A stretch of DNA of 64,000 nucleotides from assembly GCA_949775045.1 (NCBI GenBank), contig OX459096.1, forward strand, positions 30,835,475 to 30,899,474, given 5' to 3'. This DNA comes from Metridium senile. Taxonomy: Eukaryota; Cnidaria; Anthozoa; Actiniaria; Metridiidae. The translations under genes were made by a program, and so were the position numbers. Positions 10,928-20,139 of the stretch are shown in pieces; position 1 is the first letter of the stretch; every line of letters begins with the position of its first letter. The notes beneath the pieces are model-generated. The model was not told the origin of the DNA and did not search any database. It was given only the letters and a program-made list of their open reading frames with translations.

Positions 10928-12429
10928 AGTAGTAGTTGTTGTTGTTGTTATTATTACCATTATTCTTATTATTCTTTCAAGGCCCCTTATCCAGGGTAAA
11001 CTGGAGGTCTTAAATAAAGCAGGGCTCAGTGGAGACGATTTTTCCAATGCTGATACGACAACATTCAAGGTGAGATGTAGATAGAAATATGTTTTTGAAC
11101 TGCATTATGTAGGTGGGAGGAGAGGTAAGGTGGGAGGGGAGGGACACTGAGAGAACTACAATACAAACGCAACAACACTTACACCTAATTCAAAAAAGGT
11201 TGACGGGGCGAACGGCGATTGGCGATTGGTGATTGGCGATGGTTAATATATGAACTCCTTCTTATTCGTTTCTAAATTACCCAAACAATGCCTCCACCGT
11301 TCAGCGAAACCTTCGAGACATCCATCTAAGGTCATCGCTTAACGATGTTTGGGTAATTTAGAATAGAATAAGAAGAAATTCGTATTATCCACAGTCCCGC
11401 AATCGCCAATCACCAATCGCCAATTGCCGTTCGCCCCGTCAACCTTTTTTGAATTAGGTGTATATGTGAGTAGGTGAGAGGAGAGGTTAGGTGGGAGGGG
11501 AGGGACTCTGAGAGAACTACAATAGAAACGCAACAACACTCAAGGATCTGATGTATTTTATTTATTTTTGACTTTATTAGGGTGCTTAAACACATAAAGA
11601 CCCTGAGAGGTCTTTTTTCCAATGTGGCCCTTGTAGGAGATGTAGGAGGGGAGGAGTAATTTGGGAGGGGAGGGGAGGGGCTTAGAACTACAATAGGGAC
11701 ACGACAACATTCAAGGTAGATCGAAATGTGTTAGGAACTGATGTGAGCCGGGAGCAGAGTGAGAGTGGATGGAATAGGGGCCGATGGTCTTCAATACTGA
11801 CAGGAAAGCATTCAAGGATTTTTGCATAGTAGATCGGAATATAGGGATCTCAAACTAATGTTACTGATTGAGGGAAGGGTGCTCTGAGGGGCTGATGTTG
11901 ATGGGGAGGGAAGGGTGCAGAGGGTGCTCTGAGGGGCTGATGTTGAAGGGGTAAAGAGGGTGCTCTGAGGGGCTGATGTTGATGGGGAGGGAAGGGTGCA
12001 GAGGGTGCTCTGAGGGGCTGATGTTGATGGGTGAGAAAGGGCGCGGGAAGGATCGAGCGGTTGGGAGGAGCGAAAGAACGTCTGTTTTCTCAGGCTACAA
12101 AAAAAGTCTTCACTTAATTGTCTTTTCGCTTGTAGGATCCTAAACAGAAAACACTGTTTTCGTGTTTCGAATCTTTGATCGAAGAAAACGATGAAATAGA
12201 CACAATTCTACTTGAAGCAGAAAACACGGAACCATCTATGTCATCACCGTCAGTAACCATGACAACTAATAACAAACCTGTTAATGATAGTTTTGAGTGG
12301 TTTGTTGATGATGATGATAGCCTATTGGCTGACTGTATGATTGACGCGCCATCTAAAGGTGGGAATATTAGATTAGATAACAACGATGGAGACAATGAAC
12401 CAATGGCTAAAAGATCGAAAACAAGCTAA
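639..12429 (+). CDS. SMARCAL1: SMARCAL1 annealing helicase, 15 exons, 817 aa
   Basis: Exons: 639-1302, 1729-1779, 2594-2922, 3244-3405, 3927-3992, 4903-5043, 5734-5813, 6812-6935, 7320-7390, 7885-7984, 8343-8466, 8904-8962, 9759-9859, 10982-11069, 12136-12429 (stop TAA). All junctions are GT..AG and keep frame; the sum is 2454 nt. The product is an SNF2-family ATPase that rewinds RPA-coated DNA at stalled forks. Residues 4-27 resemble the RPA32-binding helix ([17 protein letters not shown]). A low-complexity Ser/Asn linker follows, then one HARP domain (about 190-257, ending with [11 protein letters not shown]). The ATPase core has Walker A DDMGLGKT (311-318), DESH (403-406), [11 protein letters not shown] and [10 protein letters not shown]. 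The C-lobe has [11 protein letters not shown] and motif [12 protein letters not shown] (662-671). The tail is acidic, ending in a basic KRSK. Human SMARCAL1 has two HARP repeats; only one is seen here. The start has an in-frame upstream stop and matches the family N-terminus. Confidence 0.95.
1996..2258. repeat. Inverted-repeat element (MITE-like) in SMARCAL1 intron 2
   Basis: Ends are inverted copies: ACCTATCAATGTCTTG at the left and CAAGACATTGATAGGT at the right, with a further inverted GGGGGAGT/ACTCCCCC inside. There is no coding potential. A small non-autonomous DNA element is the simplest reading. Confidence 0.65.
2394..2518. repeat. Short hairpin-ended repeat in SMARCAL1 intron 2
   Basis: TATCTCACATCAT near 2394 is mirrored by ATGATGTGAGATA ending near 2518. 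The element is small and non-coding, and is probably a decayed MITE. Confidence 0.45.
3440..3925 (+). repeat. Imperfect ATTC/ATTT satellite in SMARCAL1 intron 4
   Basis: About 480 bp of degenerate ATTCATTT-type units fill the intron between exons 4 and 5. An internal segment of about 74 bp (3456-3530) is repeated directly after itself. Reading frames through it are low-complexity artefacts. Confidence 0.8.
4230..4355 (+). pseudogene. Truncated DUF3504/Crypton-like N-terminus (41 codons)
   Basis: This is a short ORF in SMARCAL1 intron 5. It reads [16 protein letters not shown], then [14 protein letters not shown], then stops. The KDSxNTKxSTK pattern is the usual opening of DUF3504 (tyrosine-recombinase-derived) proteins that are abundant in invertebrate genomes; this is recalled family knowledge, not a search. 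The domain itself is absent, so the copy is a truncated relic carried in a non-autonomous element. A related ORF lies at 45642-45776. Confidence 0.5.
4417..4455. repeat. Hairpin palindrome
   Basis: CACTTAATGACTGG is followed by CCCTAGGGA and then CCAGTCATTAAGTG, forming arms of about 19 bp with essentially no loop. It lies just 3' of the truncated DUF3504-like ORF and is probably part of the same element. A second hairpin (CGGTCAACATTT/AAATGTTGACCG, 4112-4139) lies on the other side. Confidence 0.6.
5092..5268. mobile_element. 177 bp palindromic MITE in SMARCAL1 intron 6
   Basis: The ends TTACTGCGGTTTT and AAAACCGCAGTAA are inverted, and the arms (about 70 bp) stay complementary through ACATTCCAACGGTTAGTTGTG / CACAACTAACCGTTGGAATG. 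It does not interrupt coding sequence. Confidence 0.8.
5324..5482. mobile_element. MITE with AAGGCCCG termini in SMARCAL1 intron 6
   Basis: The left end reads AAGGCCCGAGCAAACGCACG and the right end reads CGTGCGTTTGCACGGGCCTT, with an internal inverted GTTGGATGAA/TTCATCCAAC. It appears related to the element at 12545-12761, which has the same AGGCCCG-GCAAACG start. Confidence 0.75.
5541..5660 (+). repeat. Imperfect ATC/ATT trinucleotide tract in SMARCAL1 intron 6
   Basis: This is a run of ATC, ATT and TCA units with substitutions. It shows no other signal. Confidence 0.6.
6150..6811 (+). repeat. Three direct copies of the exon 8 acceptor-side sequence (SMARCAL1 intron 7)
   Basis: Copies at about 6150-6260, 6550-6680 and 6699-6811 share TTCACCATGAGCTTGTACGT followed by ACTA and TTTGTC. 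The third copy runs into the real 3' splice site of exon 8 (TTTCTAG at 6805-6811). The other two diverge just at that point (TATTATCGA) and so lack a usable AG. The intron therefore carries segmental duplicates of its own 3' end. Confidence 0.7.
6277..6378. mobile_element. Small palindromic element, GAAGATAAAAT family
   Basis: The left arm TTACATGGGCGCGCGGAGAT is mirrored by ATCTCCAAGCGCACATGTAA. The internal hairpin is ATTTTATCTTCG/CGAGAAGATAAAAT. The right half recurs at 13034-13073, next to the large nested element. Confidence 0.65.
7014..7210 (+). repeat. AGAC/AAAC-rich low-complexity tract (SMARCAL1 intron 8)
   Basis: AG dinucleotides are followed by imperfect CAAA and GACAGACA units. 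No gene signal is seen. Confidence 0.7.
8522..8740 (+). repeat. G-rich element with TTAAGGGGC end (SMARCAL1 intron 11)
   Basis: It begins TTAAGGGGCCATTATTT and contains repeated runs of 5-6 G, so it can form G-quadruplexes on the plus strand. A similar TTAAGGGGC end followed by C/G-rich sequence occurs inverted at 63480-63542. Confidence 0.5.
9300..9447. mobile_element. 148 bp MITE with CTGGGGCCGGTTGTACGAAG termini
   Basis: The terminal 20 bp are perfectly inverted (right end CTTCGTACAACCGGCCCCAG). The interior is built from TTATCC and GGATAA units that fold back. It lies in SMARCAL1 intron 12. Confidence 0.85.
9614..9740 (+). repeat. TTCG/TGCG microsatellite before SMARCAL1 exon 13
   Basis: About 125 bp of GTTC and GTGC tetranucleotides end roughly 20 bp before the polypyrimidine tract of exon 13. 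Arginine/valine-rich frames here are artefacts. Confidence 0.85.
9900..10210. repeat. Dispersed repeat, also present inverted at 36085-36310
   Basis: AATAAACTCGTTAGAGAAGT, CATGCATTTGGAA and the segment with AACCAATCAGATTGACTAAT recur as reverse complements in the ZIP gene intron 3. This is an interspersed non-coding family. Confidence 0.6.
10236..10369. mobile_element. Palindromic MITE in SMARCAL1 intron 13
   Basis: GTCAAATATCAGCTGAGA and its inverted, slightly diverged partner end the element. The arms continue through ATAATTTCCCCATACAAA / TTTGTATGGGGAAATTAT. Confidence 0.7.
10858..10976 (+). repeat. Trinucleotide tract (TTG/TTA)n before SMARCAL1 exon 14
   Basis: ATA and TTG repeats make up most of the pyrimidine-rich region leading to the exon 14 acceptor at 10980-10981. 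Confidence 0.75.
11182..11460. mobile_element. 279 bp foldback inside a duplicated segment (SMARCAL1 intron 14)
   Basis: The ends CACCTAATTCAAAAAAGGTT and its exact inverse are followed by inverted GACGGGGCGAACGGCGATTG. Arms are about 90 bp. It sits between two copies of a sequence containing GAGAGAACTACAATA and AACGCAACAACACT (about 11097-11181 and 11461-11550). Confidence 0.8.
11877..12036 (+). repeat. G-rich minisatellite, GGGTGCTCTGAGGGGCTGAT units
   Basis: Four copies of a unit with GGTGCTCTGAGGGGCTGATG separated by GATGGGGAGGGAAGGGTGCA lie in the last SMARCAL1 intron. Confidence 0.8.
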
Positions 12430-13083
12430 GAATGTATCATAATGATGATAATAGTATCATTACACTATTGTACATGTACAGATCGATGGATTTCAATAGG
12501 AATTAAATAATATATCTGTGTTTTGCTCTTGTTCATTGATATACAGGCCCGGGCAAACGGATTCAACATTTGCTTCAACATTGGTTCGATTTTGTTGAAC
12601 GCTGTAGAATGGTTGTTGCAATTGAACCATGTTGAACCTGACGTAGGGAAATAAACGGTTTCAATGAAAGTGTTGAAATGGGTCGGCAAACGGCTTCAAC
12701 ATTGCCATTCAACAAAATCGAACGGATGTTGAAGCAAATGTTGAAACCGTTTTCCGGGCCTTAAGATTTGCGGGTTCTGATTGTCAGTAGGGTGGTCGTA
12801 CGTATATTATTTCTTTCGCTCGTTCCTTTTCATTCATTCATATTCATTCATTCATATTCATTTATTAATATTAATATAATAATAATAATAATATAATAAT
12901 ATATACTTATTTATATAGCGCTATTATAAAGCTCATAGCGCTTTACAGTATATATATGTATATATGGAGGATTTATCGGACTGCTGTTGTGCTCGTTCGC
13001 TGCGCTCACTCGTGAGATATCAATTGAACACGAGAAGATAAAATCCGTATCTCCAAGCGCCCATGTAATATCCTCTATTTAAC
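12430..13083. other. SMARCAL1 3' flank with small repeats
   Basis: The 3' UTR probably ends soon after 12500, where only an ATTAAA-type signal (about 12501-12506) was seen. A MITE follows at 12545-12761. The segment 12878-12965 has an ATA-rich run and TATATAGCGC...AGCGCTTTACA, a motif common at repeat ends in marine invertebrates. The GAAGATAAAAT repeat half lies at 13034-13073. No gene is recognised. Confidence 0.5.
12545..12761. mobile_element. MITE with AGGCCCGG termini
   Basis: AGGCCCGGGCAAACGG at the left is matched by CCGTTTTCCGGGCCTT at the right. Both are followed inward by inverted TTCAACATTTGCTTCAACAT. Repeated TTGAAC/GTTCAA units fill the centre. Confidence 0.75.
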
Positions 13084-14099
13084 TTTGTCTAAAAGCAATA
13101 AAATGTTTGGGATATTGAATAAGTTTTTCACAGTCAAGTGTCAAACATACTCATTTTCAAAAATGTGCATATTTTTGAAAATTTCAAAACAATCAATAAA
13201 ATACATAATCATCTCAAAAATGTCCAAAAAGACATTGTATAGGTTGTATTAACAATATTAATAGTGCATAAAAACTTAAACAAACAAGTGTATAAAACAA
13301 ACGGACTCTATATTATGTCTTTATGACTGTTTTAAATGGTTGCAAAGCCTTTCATATTGTCATAAAAAGAAACTATTACTTAAATTCAATCCGATTGTCT
13401 TGATTATTTATGTAGTTCATGTCTATATTAACAATTTAATCGAAGTGAAATCGGCTTTACTGTGCATGTACTAATTTTAAACAAATATTAATGAATATCT
13501 GTTATGTTTTAGATATATAAGCTATTATAATTTCAAAACTCTTTTACATGTGTTCAGTAAATTCAAACTTTTCGTGATGGTGTATCGTAGTTATTTAATG
13601 AGAACTAGCTTCTTTAAAAGCAAGAACTCGATATACTTTGTCCTTTTTGTTAGTATGTATTTCCGATCAGCGGATTTCCTCAAAATAATAAATAATATTA
13701 ATGTGCTTATATAGCGCATATACAATCCTGATCTATAAAATAAAAATAAAAGAAGAAAAAAAAGAAAGAAGAAGAAAAAAAAAATGTCAAAAAAGTCAGT
13801 ATGGTAGAAACGACAATTTTAAAAATTTAAAAAAAATATGATTTGACTTGAGTGCAACAAAATCTTTTCAATTAACTATATTAATTATTAATTAATTTTA
13901 GGTGAATCAATATAGCACTTTGCCTGTTATTCACATACTTTGTGCACGCTTTTTTCTGCTAAACGATTGTTCACAAGCCTTATTAAACCAGACAGCTTTC
14001 TCGTTCAAACTGAGAAGAATGCAAAAAGTTTAAATTGGTCATACTTTTGCGCTCTGTGCTATAACAAATAAAGGTATTATTTAATAGATAATCACTGAG

Positions 14100-14370
14100 G
14101 CACGCAGCATTCGTGGGTATATTGCAGGCAGCTGAGGGCTATTCAATACCCTGCCCCATTATTCTATCTCTTGCACAGTAATCGGCGGTTTCTTGTGTTT
14201 TTGAAAATAATAACAATAGGCTTACCAAACTTTAATTAGTTATCAGCCAATGAAAATGTATTTACCATTCAGTAGCCTGCCCCATTATTGTTCTCTTTGT
14301 TGCATAATAATTGGCGGTTTCTTGTCTCTTTGAATATAATAACAATAGGCTTACCAAACTCTAATTAGTA
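14100..14370 (+). repeat. Two direct repeats of about 120 bp
   Basis: Both copies contain CTGCCCCATTATT, GGCGGTTTCTTGT and AATAACAATAGGCTTACC. They lie inside the 5 kb element. Confidence 0.65.
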
Positions 14371-14426
14371 ATAATTTCATTCAATTGATGACGTTAAGAT
14401 TTGTTTTTGTTGCAAGTTTTCCAACG

Positions 14427-14505
14427 GTTGCCTCAGTAGTATAATTGCTTAAGGCGCGGATACAGCAAAGCAGAAGATCTCGGTTCGAATCCTGGCGTTA
14501 GTACT
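14427..14505 (+). repeat. tRNA-like sequence with Pol III boxes (SINE head or decayed tRNA)
   Basis: TTGCCTCAGTAGT resembles an A box, and GGTTCGAATCC (14482-14492) is a perfect B box at tRNA-like spacing. The T stem is imperfect and the acceptor stem does not close, so this is not called a functional tRNA. It could promote a SINE transcript. Confidence 0.4.
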
Positions 14506-14594
14506 CAAAGACTTTTTTCGCCAAAAATCGCTTTCTAGTAAATTAATTCTAAGTCTGATCTTTACTAGAATGAACATTATTTGTTATACACACT

Positions 14595-14706
14595 AAATAG
14601 AACATACTGCAATATTTCTAATAATGCAGTGTGCGGACTGCATTATTTCTAATAATGCAGAGTGCGGACTGCAATATTTCTAATAATGCTGAGTGGGGAC
14701 TGCAAC
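14595..14706 (+). repeat. Three tandem units of about 37 bp
   Basis: ATTTCTAATAATGCAG with GTGCGGACTGCA is repeated three times. Nothing else is recognised. Confidence 0.7.
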
Positions 14707-15243
14707 ATAACTAGATGTCTTTGCTTTCAGATGCGGGTACCCTGCAATCGGTGAATTAGTGCAGAGAGAGAACAATGGGGTAGGGTGGTGAATAGTAATT
14801 ATTTTCAAATAACAGGGAGTTTCGAATTTCTTTTAGTCTTGAATGCAGCTGATTTTCAATCAATCATTCAATTGATCTATATTAAACTGAAAAATTCAGT
14901 TCTCACATGTCCTCGGATGCAGCAACTACTTTTAATATTTTTATGCCAATTCATTCCATCTCATCTCGCCCTTTCTAGTAATTCTCCTCTGAATTGTTTT
15001 TGTTTCATATCATATCATCCTATACTATCTTATCCGATTCTGCAGTTCTCTCTCGTCTCAACTGCCTACTGTACCAGTTTTTTCTATTCTATCTTATCTC
15101 GCCATATCATTTTTTATCTGATTATATTCCAGCTTATACTTTCCAGAAGAACATTATTTATGCTATAAAAGTTTTGAATAAGTATCCTGAATTTTTCTAA
15201 GCGAAGTGATGAAAGTAGCGAAGAAAACCACTAGAAATATTAA

Positions 15244-16967
15244 GGTGGCCCAGGGGTATTTATTTACATAACAAAATAGTTTTTGAACTTCAAATTGCCG
15301 GCGCAAAAACTTCTTCGATTGCTTTAAAAATCGGGATTATAACAAATCATTGTCTCTAGTTTATAGATATTTAAACGTTATTTTAATACTGATGTCGTAA
15401 GACAATGCGCTTGCAAACGCGAACTCGACTTTGAGATTGTATGGCTATTTCTAAAAATCTGAAAGACGAAACCACTCGATTTTGCGTCTATGGACTCATG
15501 TACTTCACTACTTTTACGTGATAAATGGCCAAATTAATCGAGACCATGCAAGCTTAGGAAATACGAATACTCAAAATAGAACACACAAATGTATAGCTTA
15601 TAAAGAATCGAACAGAGACGCACAATAAAATCATTGCTTTCGAAATCGTTACTCACCACTATGTTGTACAATGCTTTCCCAGTCGGAAGGTCAAATTTTA
15701 GTGAAGTTGACGTACTGTGTGCAGCACTATCAAGACTGATAAAAAAACAAATTTATCGATGCATTATTCAAAATAGCTAGATAATCTATTTTTTGCTCAG
15801 TATTATATTAAATGGTAATTCTAGCAATTCTCAAAAACACAAGATGTAAACAAATTATTGTCAAAGTACCTTACAAAGTTTGAGCGTGTTCCATTCATAC
15901 GGTTTCGAGAAATGAAGAAGTAAAGTTGACCGTATATAAATCTTGGCGACACTGCCGAGTTGCAGTTGCAGTGAAAAGCCAGCATGCGCTTTTGTTGATG
16001 CATGTAAAATTTGCAAATTTTTTTAAGTCCCGCGAGGGATACTCGCTATACTATATAATGTGTCATTTTAGCACAAAGGGCGTTGTCGCTCTACTGGCCG
16101 GCCATAACATGCCAAGAGTTACAAAAAAAATCGACGTCATTAGTAAATGTTAATTCAATAATTGGTCCCAACGGGACATCCCACGCGGGATTGCAAATTT
16201 TACATGCATCAACAAAAGCAGATGCTGGCTTTTCACTGCAACTGCAACTCGACGGTGTCGCCAAGATTTATATACGGTCAACTTTACTTCTCCATTTCTC
16301 CAAACTGTATGAATGGAACACGCTCAAACTTTGTAAGGTACTTTTACAATGATTTGCTTACATCTTGTGTTTTTGAGAATTGCTAGAATTACCATTTAAG
16401 TTTAAACTGAGCAAAGAATAGATTATCAAGCTATTTTGAATAATGCATCGATATGTTTGTTTTTTATCAGTCGTGATAGTGCTGCACACAGTACGTCAAT
16501 TTCACTAAAATTTGGACTTCAGACTGGGAAAGCATTGTACAACATAGTGGTGAGTAACGATTTCGAAAGAAATGATTTTATTGTGCGTCTCTGTTCGATT
16601 CTTTATAAGCTATACATTTGTGTGTTCTATTTTGAGTATTCATATTTCCTAAGCTTGCAATGTCTCGATTAATTTGGCCGTTTATCACGTAAAAGTAGTG
16701 AAGTACATGAGTCCAAAGACGCAAAATCGAGTGGTTTCGTCTTTCAGATTTTCAGAAATAGCCATAAAATCTCAAAGTCGAGTTTGCGTTTGCAAGTGCA
16801 TTGCTCTTACGACATCAGTATTTTTAAAATAACGTTTAAATATCTATAAACTAGAGACAATGATTTGTTATAATCCCGATTTTTAAAGCAATCGAAGTAG
16901 TTTTTGCGCCAAAATTTGAAGTTCAAAAAAAAATTGTTTTTACGTAAATAAATACCCCTGGGCCACC
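15244..16967. mobile_element. 1.7 kb foldback element with arms of about 790 bp, TTAA flanks
   Basis: The arms run from 15244 to about 16033 and from about 16180 to 16967 as inverted copies, with a loop of roughly 145 bp. The terminus is GGTGGCCCAGGGGTATTTAT and its inverse. Both outer edges are TTAA (15240-15243, 16968-16971), as expected of a piggyBac-style 4 bp target duplication, although TTAA is self-complementary and so not decisive. The arms match almost base for base over long stretches. No transposase ORF is present. It is nested in the 13084-18026 element. Confidence 0.85.
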
Positions 16968-17203
16968 TTAAGCTTATAATGACGTTCATGCATGTGTTTA
17001 TAGAATCGATATAATTAAAAACACAATATGTACAGCTCTTTCGTGATTGAAATTAACGCAAATAGCGTTCAAAAATCACCATTAAGTATCATAATTTGTA
17101 TCAGATTAAAAACACAGTGAAACTTTAGTGCTAAAATTAAATTTTGGCTTTATAGACTGCAAGTATTTGAGTTATATCGTCGAGAAACGCTAACATGTAA
17201 TGT

Positions 17204-17405
17204 ATGCAAAAATTCGCCAAATTTTTAAATGTGTGCAGTCGAAGAATAAAAAAATCGAAAAAAGTTAGTAAGCAAGAATATGAAGACAATTTGACAAAGC
17301 GCGCATGGGTACTGAATGGGCATATCTTAAAGTTCAGATGTCAATATTTATGCAAAAACTCGCCAATGCCAATTTGTGCAGTCGGAGAAATAAAAAAGGT
17401 ATTTA
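17204..17405 (+). repeat. Two direct repeats (ATGCAAAAA-TCGCCAA)
   Basis: ATGCAAAAATTCGCCAA...TGTGCAGTCG recurs at 17350 with small changes. It lies within the right part of the 5 kb element and is non-coding. Confidence 0.5.
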
Positions 17406-18112
17406 GCTCTTGATGCGAAAATTAAACAAAACAATTGTAATTATTTTTCAAAAAAAAAAATCGAGCACGTTTGAAAGTAAGGTATTTTCATTCTTTGAAC
17501 AAATAATAGCAAAATCGATTTTGGACTGTGGTTGGTCAGTTTGCTTCAGGTGTTTATTGTAGACATTCCAAGCGTTCTTAACCTCGATAAATGACTTAAT
17601 AGTAAGCTATAGACATTAACTAACTGAAAAATAAAGACAGGCAGATCGTATGTAAGTAATATTTCGTTTTATGATCGTATGAATAACATTGACAACGCAG
17701 CAATAAATAAATATAGACTTTTGCTTGACTGCCTTTGTTAACGATTAGACCGCTAAATGATACTGTCACAAAGGCATTACTAGTATAAAGCCCGTTTGCT
17801 TTATACACCTGTTGGTTTAATTTCTCTTTTCATTTAGCATTTTATTAATCTGACCTTTACTGTCTTTTTCAATGTGTTTTTTGGCTTTTTGAGATAATTA
17901 TGTATTTTATGTTTTCGTTTGAAATTTTCAAAAATATGCAAATTTTTGAAAATGAGTATGTTTGACACTTCACAGTGAAAAACAAATTTAATATCCCAAA
18001 CATTTTATTGCTTTTAGACAGAGGTAAAGGATGGTATTCAATAGTTAAGTGTCAATTTTGCTGTTATCTTGTTGATCATGGGAGATATTCACTGAAAAAA
18101 TATCCCGAAATG

Positions 18113-19045
18113 TAGACTGCGAACAGTCCCTTCTTTTCCCTCCAGATTCCGAGGAAATCGAGAGAAAAATGAGCATTTAAATAAAACACGGACGAGCGGG
18201 GATTAGGGGCGAAAAGGGGGAGGAGCGATGGGAGAGGAAAAGTAGGGACTGCAGACAACACTGTAAAGGTTGAATTACCGCCCATTTTTCGCAGCTTGTC
18301 AAAACTATCATCGGCTCGTCATTATCGACTACATGAAATCAGATCCAATTAAAACTATCCAATAAGAAATCAATAAAAAAGTTTAATTAAAGCATGCTTT
18401 CTGGGTCACTGGCAAGGTCAACTCTCTACATAAACTTCTAGTAAACTTCGCAAATAAGAATGATGCATTAAGACGCCTAAGAAAAAAGTCCCTAACAAGA
18501 GAGGTCGGAAGGCCAGTCTTTCAACTGTAAACGATTTCTGTAGGGTTTGCAGTTATTCATTTAAGAACTTCTACGGTGATATTGCCAAGCCAAGAGTACA
18601 ACGATTTCAACAGAGAATATAACGTTCAAACTATTAAACTTCAGTTATCCAAATTGTTTGTCCTTTGATAGTTGTAATTGACAGGACGATGAGTGATCGA
18701 TAATTCGACCAATGGGAATTTTCCGTTGTTTACTAGAAGTTTATGTAGAGAGTTGACCTTGCCAGTGACCCAGAAAGCATGCTTTAATTAAACTTTTTTA
18801 TTGATTTCTTATTGGATAGTTTTAATTGGATCTGATTTCATGTAGTCGATAATGACGAGCCGATGATAGTTTTGACAAGCTGCGAAAAATGGGCGGTAAT
18901 TCAACCTTTACAGTGTTGTCTGCAGTCCCTACTTTTCCTCTCCCCTCCTCCCCTCCCCAACTCGCCCCCAATCCCCGCTCGCTCGTTTTATTAAAGTTAA
19001 AATTTTCTGAATCCGGAGGGAAAAGTAGGGACTGCTCGCAGTCTA
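18113..19045. mobile_element. 0.9 kb foldback element with 320-330 bp arms
   Basis: The left arm 18113-18446 and right arm 18728-19045 are inverted copies around a loop of about 280 bp. The termini are TAGACTGCGAACAGTCCCT and AGGGACTGCTCGCAGTCTA. The arms remain near-identical through AATCAGATCCAATTAAAACT and the inner end TAAACTTCTAGTAAAC. The left arm has a short insertion relative to the right arm near 18140-18200. No ORF is recognised. Confidence 0.85.
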
Positions 19046-19250
19046 ACAAACAAAGAAACAAACAAGCATACATACAAACAAGCAACTAACCAAAAAAATT
19101 ATACAAACAAACCAACAAACAAGCATACAAACAAGCAACTAACCAAACAAGTATACAAACCAACAAACAAGCATACAAACAAGCAACTAACCAAACAAGT
19201 ATACAAACAAACCAACAAACAAGCATACAAACAAAAACACAAATAATAAT
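19046..19250 (+). repeat. ACAAACAAGCA minisatellite
   Basis: Units of AACAAGCATACAAACAAGCA and AACTAACCAAACAAGTAT alternate, abutting the right end of the foldback. Confidence 0.85.
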
Positions 19251-19740
19251 AGCTTTATTAGACCAAACTTGAGAAAACAAATATACGAATGGTTTACAAA
19301 TAATAAATGTATGTATATAAAAATGTCCAAGCGTTAAACAGGCGTTAAAAAATACTACTCATTAAGCAATCTTGTGTCAGGCGGTGTAAAGCTATCTTTA
19401 TGTCTCTGTGTTCCTTGGGGTAGTGTATTTGCAACTTCTTCTCAGGTTGTAAAATGTGCATGGCAGTTATTCTTATAACTGAATACCCTAGCCGAATTAC
19501 CCTGCGATTGTATTGCATTATTATTAATGATGTAAGTACTCTCAAGACATCATGAATACACAATACGCAAACACTCGGCATAGGTATTAAATAAATTAAA
19601 AAAAAACTATTTGTAATTTTCTTATTTAGTCACTATTAGCATAAGTCATTAATTATAAAACAAACTAGAAATCACGCTTTCTGATTGGTTGAGGCGCGTG
19701 CTTTATGAGAGTAAGATGTCAATATTTGTGTTTTATAAAC

Positions 19741-20058
19741 CAGGGTTCGTACGGGTTTTGGAAAGTCTTGGAAAGTTTTGGAAATTGGTAATGCATTTTT
19801 CCAGGACCTGGAAAGTTATGGAAAATTCCTTTTTCACCTCCTGGGCTATGGAAAAGTTATGAATTTTTTCATGTCGGTTGCCCAGCTCCTACCTTGCAAA
19901 GAACTGTTTTCGTTGTAATTAAAAAACGGCTGATGATTTTTTTGCCTGCCGCAATCAATGCCCGTTGGTACTGTGGTTTTGGAATTTTGAGTAATAGGCT
20001 TTGAAAAAGTTTTGGAAAAGTTTTGGAAATTTTCTCTGAGGATTCTGTACGAACCCTG
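19741..20058. mobile_element. MITE with CAGGGTTCGTACG ends and TTGGAAAG repeats
   Basis: CAGGGTTCGTACG and GTACGAACCCTG terminate the element. The interior is rich in GGAAAGTTTTGGAAA units, a pattern frequent in dispersed elements of several invertebrates. Confidence 0.75.
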
Positions 20059-20139
20059 TATAAACCTTCACGTTGCTGTTTTGTGTGCATTTTGTAAATA
20101 CAAGGGCAATAGAACGTTTTCGTATAATCCACTTTTAAC

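Larger units (their letters stand above)
13084..18026. mobile_element. About 5 kb element with imperfect terminal inverted repeats
   Basis: TTTGTCTAAAAGCAATAAAA at 13084 and its inverse ending at 18026 begin two inverted arms. Similarity continues inward for about 270 bp (to about 13330 and 17770) with substitutions and small indels, through ATTTTTGAAAATTTCAAA and GTGTATAAAACAAACGG. No transposase ORF was found inside, so the element is non-autonomous or decayed. It contains a nested foldback (15244-16967), a tRNA-like sequence and short tandem repeats. Confidence 0.6.

Noticed and set aside
14427..14505. Functional tRNA gene
   Set aside because: A and B boxes are present, but the acceptor stem does not pair and the T stem has a mismatch, so it is listed as a repeat only.
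14785..15168. 127-codon frame upstream of the 1.7 kb foldback
   Set aside because: Hydrophobic, Ser/Leu/Ile-rich translation of pyrimidine-rich sequence (TATC/CATC units), with no domain and no splice or promoter context.
19046..19250. CRISPR-like regular repeats
   Set aside because: The units are contiguous, variable and lack unique spacers. The window is eukaryotic, and this is a minisatellite.
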